Source: an uncultured Eubacteriales bacterium (lineage in GTDB: Bacteria > Bacillota > Clostridia > Christensenellales > CAG-138). From it: a stretch of 21,200 nt of DNA. A program made the position numbers and the translations under genes. Below the pieces are notes generated by a model. That model was not told the DNA's origin. It searched no databases and was given only the letters and a program-made list of their open reading frames with translations. Position 1 is the first letter of the stretch; the number at the start of each line of letters is the position of its first letter. Shown here in pieces: positions 14,623-21,111 of the stretch. The stretch lies in NCBI GenBank assembly GCA_900550525.1, contig URSN01000020.1:1-21200 (forward strand), written 5' to 3'.

Positions 14623-16337
14623 AATACCTGGTGATGGCGTGCCATACCGGCTATGCGGTCGTGCTGGACGAGGACGGGCGCTTTCTCAAGGTCGCCAACC
14701 GGCGCTACGCGGTCGGCCAGACGGTGACGGACGTGGTGCAGATGCGCGTCCCGCCGGCGGCGCCGCCGGCACAGCGCGCGGCCCGGTGGCTGTACCCGCT
14801 CGCCGCAGCGGCGGCGTGCCTGCTGCTGGCGCTGGGGCTGCTGCTAAGCGGAGCGCAAACGCCGCAGGCGGCCATCTACCTGTCCATCAACCCGCAGGTG
14901 CGCATCGATGTGAACCGCAGCGACACGGTCGTATCGCTCACGGGATTGAACGAGGACGGCATGGCGCTGCTCTCCGGCTACCGCTACTGGAACAAGCCGC
15001 TCGAACAGGTGTGCGGCGAGCTCCTGGACCGCGCCGCTGCGCAGGGCTTCCTGCTCGACGGCGGGCGCATCCTGCTCACGCTCGACGGCGGCGAGGAATG
15101 GACCGCCGAGCAGCGCGAGTCGCTGCCCGCCTACCTGGCCGGGCGCCTTGCGGGCAGGCTGTCCGTCACCATCGAGGTTGCCGGGGGCGCGCCGGGCGAG
15201 AGCGACGGCCTGCAGGTCATCATCCCCGTCGGGCAGGACGGCGGCTACGGGGACTCCGCCTACGGCATGACGCCCCTGCCGCAGCCCCCCGCGCCCACGC
15301 CCGCGCCGCAGCCCCCCACGCCCGCGCCGCAGGCCACCGCGCCGGCGGCGGGCGACGACGGGATGACGGATTACGGCGGGAGCGGCGGCGATTCCGGATA
15401 CGGCGGGAGCGATGATGACGATTCCGGATACGGCGGGAACGATGATGACGACGACGATTCCGGATACGGCGGCTGCGCCGCCCGCGCGGCGTCCACGGCG
15501 CGCCCGCCCCTCCCCGCGGCGCGGCGCACCGTTTCCCCGAAAAAATTTTATCCCCGGCCCCGGTTTTGCCCCGGGGCCTGCGTAACCTGTTATTGCTTGA
15601 GGGCGATGCGGCCCTCGGCCAGCGACGATAGAAAAGGAGAGCAACCCATGAAAAAGAAACATCTTGCCCTTATGATCGCCCTGACCCTGGTCTGCGGGCT
15701 TCTCTTTGCGGCCGGCTGCGCGCAGCCCCCCGCAGCGGCCGATGCCCTGGACGGCGCGGCGGACGCGCTGCCCGCGGGCGGCGTGCTCCGCCTGAGCGTG
15801 AACCCCGAGATCGCGGTCCACTACGACGCGGACGGCCTCGTCACCGGCGTGGAAGCGCGCAACGACGACGGCGCCGCCATCCTCGCCGGCTACGCCGGGT
15901 TCGAGGGGAAGGCCGCCCGGCAGGTCGTGGCGGAGCTTGTGACCGCCATCGGCGAGGCCGGCTACTTCGTGGAGGAGATCGAGGGCGAGCGCCGGCAGAT
16001 CGTCATCGAAATCGAGCCCGGTTCCGCGCTGCCGAGCAGCACGTTCCTTGCGGACGTGGCGGCCGACGTGCAGGCGTGCGTGAGCGCCAACCAATGGCAG
16101 AGCCCCGTGGACGTGCGCGGTGAGAGCGATTACGGCCTTGCCGACTATGTGGACACCGATTACGGCCCCAACAGCGACGGCGCGACCGACTACAACGACA
16201 GCGCCTACGGCGGCGGCAGCGGCGGCGACTCCGGCTATGACAGCGACTCCGGCTACGGCGGGAGCGATGACGACGGCGATTCCGGCTACGATCGGGGCAA
16301 CGACTCCGGTTACGGCGACTCCGGCTATGACGATTGA
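14619..16337 (+). CDS. rsgI: RsgI-like anti-sigma factor, read through into the next gene
   Basis: The frame is open for 572 codons, but only the first about 285 look like RsgI. Residues 1-47 are the cytoplasmic RsgI N-terminal domain that binds SigI, 57-77 is a single membrane helix, and 84-187 is the extracytoplasmic RsgI domain (YLSINPQVRIDVN...LTGLNEDG). Residues 220-245 are a Pro/Ala linker and 250-285 an Asp/Ser/Gly/Tyr tail with three GDSGYGG-type repeats. After DSGYGG comes TGC (Cys286) where TGA would end the gene. The next 57 codons look like intergenic sequence with a hairpin (15556-15578), and then a complete lipoprotein gene with its own ribosome site follows in the same frame. 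The most likely picture is two proteins with a lost stop codon; a true 572-residue fusion is possible. Confidence 0.8.
   Translation: MKYLVMACHTGYAVVLDEDGRFLKVANRRYAVGQTVTDVVQMRVPPAAPPAQRAARWLYPLAAAAACLLLALGLLLSGAQTPQAAIYLSINPQVRIDVNRSDTVVSLTGLNEDGMALLSGYRYWNKPLEQVCGELLDRAAAQGFLLDGGRILLTLDGGEEWTAEQRESLPAYLAGRLAGRLSVTIEVAGGAPGESDGLQVIIPVGQDGGYGDSAYGMTPLPQPPAPTPAPQPPTPAPQATAPAAGDDGMTDYGGSGGDSGYGGSDDDDSGYGGNDDDDDDSGYGGCAARAASTARPPLPAARRTVSPKKFYPRPRFCPGACVTCYCLRAMRPSASDDRKGEQPMKKKHLALMIALTLVCGLLFAAGCAQPPAAADALDGAADALPAGGVLRLSVNPEIAVHYDADGLVTGVEARNDDGAAILAGYAGFEGKAARQVVAELVTAIGEAGYFVEEIEGERRQIVIEIEPGSALPSSTFLADVAADVQACVSANQWQSPVDVRGESDYGLADYVDTDYGPNSDGATDYNDSAYGGGSGGDSGYDSDSGYGGSDDDGDSGYDRGNDSGYGDSGYDD
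15390..15473 (+). repeat. coding repeats of the RsgI Asp/Ser/Gly/Tyr tail
   Basis: The 18-base unit encoding DSGYGG begins at 15390, 15420 and 15456, with Asp codons (GATGATGAC...) of variable number between copies. Expansion of the GAT/GAC run accounts for the 30- and 36-bp spacing. The related tail of the next gene lies at 16200-16335. Confidence 0.8.
15648..16337 (+). CDS. lipoprotein paralogous to the RsgI external domain
   Basis: 229 residues. A Lys-rich, hydrophobic signal ends in lipobox FAAGC (acceptor Cys24). Residues about 46-157 (LRLSVNPEIAVHYDADGLVTGV followed by ARNDDGAAILAGY) align by eye with the RsgI domain next door (YLSINPQVRIDV..., LNEDGMALLSGY), including the spacing to a helical half. 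There is no SigI-binding N-terminus. Residues 159-229 are an Asp/Ser/Gly/Tyr tail (repeated DSGY, DYGP, SGYGG), like the tail of RsgI. AAGGAG (15634-15639) lies 8 bases before the ATG, a strong sign of independent translation even though the rsgI frame runs into it. It overlaps the VTC gene start by 11 bp. Its role is unknown; sensing, titration of RsgI or a CotH substrate are possibilities. Confidence 0.75.
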   Translation: MKKKHLALMIALTLVCGLLFAAGCAQPPAAADALDGAADALPAGGVLRLSVNPEIAVHYDADGLVTGVEARNDDGAAILAGYAGFEGKAARQVVAELVTAIGEAGYFVEEIEGERRQIVIEIEPGSALPSSTFLADVAADVQACVSANQWQSPVDVRGESDYGLADYVDTDYGPNSDGATDYNDSAYGGGSGGDSGYDSDSGYGGSDDDGDSGYDRGNDSGYGDSGYDD

Positions 16338-17022
16338 GCCGGCCCCCCTGCGGCTGCGCCACGAGTGCAAGCACAGCATCAACCATCTGGACGATCTGGT
16401 GCTGAGCGCCCGGCTGCGCAGGCTGTTTGACCACGACGCACACGCTGACTCACGCGGTGTCTACCGCGTGAGCAGCCTGTATTTCGACACCCCCGGCGAC
16501 CGGGCGCTGCGGCAGAAGATCGACGGGGTGGACCGCCGCGAGAAGTTCCGCCTGCGTTATTACGGGGAGGAGCCGGCCTTCTTCCGCCTCGAGAAGAAGT
16601 GCAAGGTCAACGGCCTGTGCGGCAAGCGCAGCGCGCGGCTCGACGCCGGCGCGGCGCGCCGCCTGCTCGCGGGGGATACGGACTTCCTGCTCGAAAGCGG
16701 CGACCCGCTGCTGATCGAGTTCTACAGCAAACTGCGCGGCGAGCTGCTCATGCCGCGCACCATCGTGACCTATGCGCGCGAGGCGTTCGTCTATGAGCCG
16801 GGGAACGTGCGCATCACGATCGACCGCGACCTGCGCACCGGCCTTGCCAGCACGGACTTTCTGAACGCGGGGCTGTGGCACGCGCCCGTCTCCGACGGCC
16901 TGGCCGTGCTGGAGGTCAAGTACGACGCGTTTTTGCCGGAGCTTGCGCGCCTTGCCGTGCAGCTGCCCAACCGCCGCATGAGCGCGTTTTCCAAATACGC
17001 CGCCTGCCGCCGTTACGACTGA
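16327..17022 (+). CDS. VTC-domain polyphosphate polymerase
   Basis: 231 residues forming a CYTH/triphosphate-tunnel domain like the catalytic core of yeast Vtc4, which makes polyphosphate from ATP. Tunnel residues visible are RHECK (11-15), SLYFD (50-54), KFRLRYYG (73-80), RLEKKCK (87-93) with Lys100/Arg101, PRTIVTYAREAFVY (143-156), RITIDRDLRTG (162-172) and the metal-binding LEVKYD (195-200). There are no membrane helices of its own; the following DUF4956 protein could supply the anchor. The ATG at 16327 lies inside the end of the lipoprotein gene, so translation is coupled. Bacterial VTC proteins commonly sit with DUF4956 and CotH, as here. Polyphosphate synthesis is inferred from the family. 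Confidence 0.88.
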   Translation: MTIEPAPLRLRHECKHSINHLDDLVLSARLRRLFDHDAHADSRGVYRVSSLYFDTPGDRALRQKIDGVDRREKFRLRYYGEEPAFFRLEKKCKVNGLCGKRSARLDAGAARRLLAGDTDFLLESGDPLLIEFYSKLRGELLMPRTIVTYAREAFVYEPGNVRITIDRDLRTGLASTDFLNAGLWHAPVSDGLAVLEVKYDAFLPELARLAVQLPNRRMSAFSKYAACRRYD

Positions 17023-17055
17023 CGCGGCGGCCGCACAGATCAGGGAGGTTTATCC

Positions 17056-17733
17056 ATGCAGCTTCCGCTTGCCGACATCTTCAGCTCCAGCTTCCTCGAG
17101 AACGTGGCGGCGCTCACCGTGCTGGACATGGCGCTGGCCATGGCGCTGTCGTTCGCGTTGGGGCTGTTCATCTTCTTCATCTACAAGAAATGCTACGCCG
17201 GGGTGATGTACTCGGCCAGTTTCGGCGTGACGCTGATCGCCCTGTGCATGATCACGGCGCTGCTCATCCTCGCGGTGACGTCCAACATCGTGCTCTCGCT
17301 CGGCATGGTGGGCGCGCTGTCCATCGTGCGCTTCCGCACGGCGATCAAGGAGCCGTCGGACATCGCGTTCCTCTTCTGGGCCATCGCCGCGGGCATCGTG
17401 CTGGCGGCGGGCTTTATCCCGCTCGCGGTCATCGGCAGCCTGTTCATCGGGCTGATCCTGCTGTTCTTCTCCCGCTTCCGGGGCTTTGAGCGGCCGTATA
17501 TCCTCGTGCTGCACTGCGTGGACGCCGCCATCGAGCAGCAGGCGCACGCGTTCCTCGCCGCGCGTGCCGCCAGGCTCTCGCTCAAGAGCAAGAACGTCTC
17601 CCCCGGCTGCATCGAGCTCAACTATGAGATCCGCCTGCGCAGCGCCGATACCGACTTTGTCAACGAGCTGGCCGCGGCGCCGGGCGTCACGCACGCGGTG
17701 CTCGTCGCGTACAACGGCGATTACATGGGGTGA
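17056..17733 (+). CDS. DUF4956 membrane protein
   Basis: 225 residues. Four probable membrane helices lie at about 22-42, 52-76, 102-119 and 121-138. The hallmark SLGMVGALSIVRFRTAIKEP (81-100) lies between helices 2 and 3 with conserved Arg residues. Residues 146-225 form a soluble, probably cytoplasmic, ferredoxin-like domain. The function is not established; the family is encoded next to VTC and CotH genes and may be the membrane partner of the polymerase. AGGGAGG (17042-17048) is 7 bases before the ATG. It lies 33 bp after the VTC gene and 4 bp before cotH. Confidence 0.88.
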   Translation: MQLPLADIFSSSFLENVAALTVLDMALAMALSFALGLFIFFIYKKCYAGVMYSASFGVTLIALCMITALLILAVTSNIVLSLGMVGALSIVRFRTAIKEPSDIAFLFWAIAAGIVLAAGFIPLAVIGSLFIGLILLFFSRFRGFERPYILVLHCVDAAIEQQAHAFLAARAARLSLKSKNVSPGCIELNYEIRLRSADTDFVNELAAAPGVTHAVLVAYNGDYMG

Positions 17734-17737
17734 GACG

Positions 17738-19141
17738 ATGCTCAGGCACAGGCACATCGACCGGCTCTGCATCGCGGTGATGGCGCTTGCGCTCGCGCTC
17801 GCGGCGCTGCTGATGCACGGCGAGGCGCTGGGCCTGAGCCCCGCCTCCGCCGCGCCGGGCTATGCGGCGAGGCTCTTTGACCGGACGCGCGTGCACACCG
17901 TGGAGCTGCTGGTGGACGACTGGGCCGGCTTTCTTGAAACCGCCGCCGGCGAGGCCTACACCGCCTGCACGGCCGTCATCGACGGGGAGGCGTTCCACCA
18001 CGTCGGCCTGCGCGCCAAGGGCAACAACTCCCGCCGGCTGACGGAGCAGTACGGCCTCGACCGCTACAGCCTGAAGCTGGAGTTCGACCATTTCACGTTC
18101 GGCAGCTACCACGGGCTGGACAAATTCTCGCTGGATTCCGCCTTCCAGGACAACAGCTACATGAAGAACTGGCTCGCCTACGACATGATGGCGCACATGG
18201 GCGTGCCGGTCCCGCTGTGCAGCTATGCCTTCGTGCGCGTCAACGGCGCGGACTGGGGGCTGTTCCTCGCCATCGAGGAGCCGGAGGAGGCGTTCGCGCG
18301 GCGCGTATACGGCCCGGGACACGGCCAGCTCTACAAGCCCGACTACCGCTCGCTCAACGCGGAGAACGCGGACGTGCACCTGCGCTACGCGGGCGACGAC
18401 CCCGCCGCCTACGACAACATCTTCCGCAACGCCAAGTTCGACGTATCCGCCGCCGACCAGGCGCGTCTCATCCGCGCGCTGCGCGTCCTGTCCGCCGGGG
18501 AGGATCTGGAGACGGCCGTCAACGTGGACCAGGTGCTGCGCTACTTCGTCGTGCAGGTGTTCGTCGTCAACCTGGACAGCTACCTCGGCCGCACGGGGCA
18601 CAACTATTTCCTCTACGAGGAGGACGGGCGCATCAGCATGCTGCCGTGGGACTACAACCTGGCCTTCGCCACCTATTCGCTCGGCATGCCCGACCCGGTC
18701 AACGACGCGGCGCTGTACATCAACTATCCCATCGACACGCCCGCCGCCGGCGAGATCATGTTCAAGCGCCCGCTCTACCACAACCTGATGCAGCACGACG
18801 AATACTTTGCCCGCTACCACGCCTATTTCGACCAGTTCATCGCCACATACTTCGAGAGCGGATATTTCTCCGGCTTTGTCGCCCGCACGCGCGCGATGAT
18901 CGCACCCTATGTGGAGCGGGACCCCACCGCCTTCTGCTCCTATGAGGATTTCCTGCTGGGCGCCGAGACCATCGAGCGCTTCTGCCTGCTGCGCGCACAG
19001 AGCGTGCGCGGCCAGCTCGAAGGGGATATCCCCTCCACCATCCGCGGCCAGGCGGAGGACACGGCCGCGCGCGTCGGCGCCGGGGACGTGTGGCTGCCGG
19101 ACATGGGCGAGATCGCGGACCTTGCCGACGGCGTGCGCTGA
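17738..19141 (+). CDS. cotH: CotH-family protein kinase, secreted or membrane-anchored
   Basis: 467 residues. A hydrophobic segment (11-28) then ASAAPGY suggests a signal peptide or anchor, so the kinase domain would be extracytoplasmic. CotH proteins are atypical Fam20-like kinases; B. subtilis CotH phosphorylates spore-coat proteins on Ser. Visible motifs are RAKGNNSR (92-99) of the glycine-rich-loop region, Lys113 in LKLEFD, GLDKFSLDSAFQDNSYMKNWLAYD (127-149, in pieces), the acidic EEPEE (180-184), NLDSY with probable catalytic Asp280, GHNY (287-290) and LPWDYNLAF with probable metal Asp305. The start at 17738 overlaps the end region of DUF4956 with GGGGTGAG as ribosome site. It is the last gene of the operon; only 25 bp separate it from the convergent DUF6034-like gene and no terminator is seen there. 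Confidence 0.88.
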   Translation: MLRHRHIDRLCIAVMALALALAALLMHGEALGLSPASAAPGYAARLFDRTRVHTVELLVDDWAGFLETAAGEAYTACTAVIDGEAFHHVGLRAKGNNSRRLTEQYGLDRYSLKLEFDHFTFGSYHGLDKFSLDSAFQDNSYMKNWLAYDMMAHMGVPVPLCSYAFVRVNGADWGLFLAIEEPEEAFARRVYGPGHGQLYKPDYRSLNAENADVHLRYAGDDPAAYDNIFRNAKFDVSAADQARLIRALRVLSAGEDLETAVNVDQVLRYFVVQVFVVNLDSYLGRTGHNYFLYEEDGRISMLPWDYNLAFATYSLGMPDPVNDAALYINYPIDTPAAGEIMFKRPLYHNLMQHDEYFARYHAYFDQFIATYFESGYFSGFVARTRAMIAPYVERDPTAFCSYEDFLLGAETIERFCLLRAQSVRGQLEGDIPSTIRGQAEDTAARVGAGDVWLPDMGEIADLADGVR

Positions 19142-19166
19142 GCGCAGGCGCGCAATCGCCGCCGCC

Positions 19167-20663
19167 TCAATAGCCCTGGTTCGGGTCAATCACGGAGCCG
19201 TCCACGGCGTTGATCGTGAGCACGGGCGCTTTGTATGCAAACTCCTCCACGGTGCCGTCCGTATTGACGGTGGTGGACGTGCAGTAAAAATTCCACACCG
19301 GCACGAGCAGGCCGTCGGTGAAGGAGTTTTTGTCGATGATGCGCCAGAGGCGCAGCGCCACGCGGTCCACGTCAAAGCGCAGGCTCTCGATGTAGTCGGC
19401 GCGGGCGACGCTTTCATATTGAATGGCCATCATGCGGCCGAAGATGGTCTCGATCTCGGAAAAGGGCAGCAGCGCGGCGCTGGCGGTGAGCACCTCGTCC
19501 ACCGCGAGCGGGGCGACCCAGCTCAGCGCCAGCACGCCGCCGTCGTCCACGAGGATCTCCAAGTTCTCATATCGCCAGCTCCGGCCAAAGCTCATGCCGT
19601 TGTCGCCCGATTCGGAAGCGCCCGTCATCGTGTCCACCGGCACGCCGGCGAGCGTGCGCACAAAGCGCACGGCATATGCCTGCGGCGCGTTTGCAAGGTC
19701 CTGCGCCTGCGCGGCGACAAACTCATACTCGCCCACGGCGCGCAGCTCCACGCGCTCCACGGCCATATCCGTCACGCCCGCGGCGCCAAGCAGCGCCTCT
19801 GCCGCGGCGCGCGCCTCGGCCGGGGCGGTTGCAAGCCGCGTCTCCACTTGTCCGCCCGAAAGCGCCTGCTCCGCCGCATCCGACAGCACGACGCTGTTGT
19901 AGAGGAACTGCTCGCCCAGCCGCGCCTCGCGGCAGTAGACGAGCGTGGAACCGCTCTGCGGCGCGACGACCTGCGTGTTGCCCTGCTCGTCGGTAAAGAC
20001 GTCCACGTCGGTGTTCTCGTATTCCGCGTCGTTGTTCACGGTGAAGGTCCTTGCGCTCTGCGCATACGGGTTGCTGGAGACGCTCAGCCGCGTATAGCTG
20101 CCGCTGGCCGCGTCCGTATCGCCGCCGTAGTCCGTCCGGGCCGTTTGCAGCGTGCCGTCGGAGCGCGTCAGCTCCGTCTGCTCCGGCGCCGCGGCGAGCT
20201 CCTCCGACAGCCTTTTGATATCCGCCTCCAGATAGACGCGCACGGCCTGCGCCATCTCCGCATCCGGGAAGCTGTCCGCGTCAAGCTCCCTGAGCCGCCG
20301 CTGCATGCTCTCGATGTCCGCCTCGATGGCCGAGCGCGGCCGCTCCTCCGGCAGGAAATACATCGGCGTTTCGCCGCACAGCGCGGCAAACAGCGACGAG
20401 ACCAGCGCCTGCTCAAACCGCTCCGCATGCACCCGCGCAAGCGGCATGTCCCCCGTGCCGGGCAGGTCGACGGCCACATCCGCCTGAACCGTCAGCCGGC
20501 CGTCCGCCTCCGTGAACGAGGCCTGCCAGCGCTCCGGGCACCCGTAGCGCGCGCACAGGGCCGCATAATCCTCCGCCGCGCCCGCCTCCGGCGCATCCGG
20601 CGCGCCCGCTTCCGGCGTGTCCGCCGCGCCCGGCGCGGGCGTGGCGAGCGCCAGCTCGATCAT
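19167..20663 (-). CDS. body of a DUF6034-like secreted protein (signal peptide out of frame)
   Basis: 498 codons from the ATG at 20663. The sequence is hydrophilic with no membrane helix: an Ala/Pro/Gly linker, then mixed alpha/beta sequence. The ending LLVPVWNFYC, AYKAPVLTINAVDGSVIDPNQGY and the middle SGSTLVYCREARLGEQFLYNSVVLS (in pieces) resemble the uncharacterised DUF6034 lipoproteins of gut Clostridia; I am only moderately sure of that name. Directly upstream, in the frame shifted by one base, lies a perfect lipoprotein signal peptide (20660-20779). No ribosome site lies in front of the 20663 ATG, but it overlaps the upstream stop as ATGA. As read, the body is made only by frameshift or reinitiation, or the gene is broken. 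Confidence 0.6.
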   Translation of the reverse strand: MIELALATPAPGAADTPEAGAPDAPEAGAAEDYAALCARYGCPERWQASFTEADGRLTVQADVAVDLPGTGDMPLARVHAERFEQALVSSLFAALCGETPMYFLPEERPRSAIEADIESMQRRLRELDADSFPDAEMAQAVRVYLEADIKRLSEELAAAPEQTELTRSDGTLQTARTDYGGDTDAASGSYTRLSVSSNPYAQSARTFTVNNDAEYENTDVDVFTDEQGNTQVVAPQSGSTLVYCREARLGEQFLYNSVVLSDAAEQALSGGQVETRLATAPAEARAAAEALLGAAGVTDMAVERVELRAVGEYEFVAAQAQDLANAPQAYAVRFVRTLAGVPVDTMTGASESGDNGMSFGRSWRYENLEILVDDGGVLALSWVAPLAVDEVLTASAALLPFSEIETIFGRMMAIQYESVARADYIESLRFDVDRVALRLWRIIDKNSFTDGLLVPVWNFYCTSTTVNTDGTVEEFAYKAPVLTINAVDGSVIDPNQGY

Positions 20664-20779
20664 CGCCCGTTGTCCTTGCCCACCACGATGGGCGCATCCG
20701 GCGTGGCCTGGCACCCGCAAAGGGCCAGCGCCGCCGCGCAGGCGGCCAGCGCCCGGTTCAGCCATCCGGTCTGCTTCAT
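20660..20779 (-). pseudogene. detached lipoprotein signal peptide of the DUF6034-like gene
   Basis: 39 codons from the ATG at 20779 with GAAGGAG 9 bases upstream: MKQTGWLNRALAA, a hydrophobic core, then ALCGC with the lipid acceptor Cys23, then QATPDAPIVVGKDNGR and TGA. This is a textbook lipoprotein leader and the expected N-terminus of the protein at 19167-20663. One extra base just before the ATG at 20663 (for example CGC instead of CG) would fuse leader and body as ...DNGR-MIELALATP. As it stands there is a one-base deletion, an assembly error, or a -1 recoding site. Confidence 0.65.
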
Positions 20780-20834
20780 GCGTTTTCACTCCTTCGTTTC
20801 CCGCTGTCGTTGACCGCCTCTGCGGTCTGCCTCC

Positions 20835-20840
20835 ATCTTA
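20835..20840 (-). promoter_or_regulatory. probable -10 of the DUF6034-like gene
   Basis: TAAGAT on the minus strand, 33 bp downstream of three Pho-box-like repeats. No -35 match at 17 bp. The leader to the ATG at 20779 would be about 50 bases. Confidence 0.4.
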
Positions 20841-20873
20841 CCCGCTCCGGGCCGGCAAAGTCCATCACCGGTG

Positions 20874-20901
20874 CGTTACAAAACTGTAATGGAACTGTAA
20901 T
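20874..20901 (-). promoter_or_regulatory. Pho-box-like direct repeats upstream of the DUF6034-like gene
   Basis: On the + strand CTGTAAT-N4-CTGTAAT (20884-20901) has the exact 7+4 spacing of an enterobacterial Pho box. A third weaker unit, CGTTAC, begins 11 bp earlier at 20874. On the coding strand these are ATTACA, ATTACA and GTAACG at an 11-bp period, similar to Bacillus PhoP sites. Confidence 0.6.
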
Positions 20902-20912
20902 TTCGCCGCCGG

Positions 20913-21111
20913 CTGCATCCTGCCCCGCCCACGCACGACTGGCTGGAACGGTTTGAGCAGGCGGAGCAGAGCATCGCCATCACGATCTCCTCCCGGCTCT
21001 CCGGCAGCATGATCAGCGCGGAGCTGGCAAGGGAGACGGCGCTGGGGCGCTGGCCGGAAAAGCGCATCGCGGTGCTGGACTCCCGCTCCACCGGGCCGGA
21101 GCTCGTGCTGT
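20913..21111 (+). pseudogene. fragment of a second DegV-family gene
   Basis: The + frame (open from 20901 to the window end) encodes HPAPPTHDWLERFEQAEQS, then IAITISSRLSGSMISAELA and RIAVLDSRSTGPELVL. This matches the central part of DegV proteins (compare FSSALSGTYNAGAVAA in the intact gene at 6957-7829). The first about 75 residues are missing: a TAA lies at 20898 and promoter DNA of the neighbouring gene takes their place. After GPELVL the frame enters a Lys/Phe-rich AT stretch with no DegV similarity. There is no start codon or ribosome site, so it is a remnant cut at both ends. Confidence 0.7.

Noticed and set aside
15390..15473. CRISPR-like repeats
   Set aside because: The repeats are in-frame codons for DSGYGG with variable Asp runs, not palindromic repeats with unique spacers.
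15556..15578. 8-bp GC hairpin between the RsgI tail and the lipoprotein as a + strand terminator
   Set aside because: No T tract follows on the + strand. It supports an intergenic origin of the segment but is not called as a terminator.
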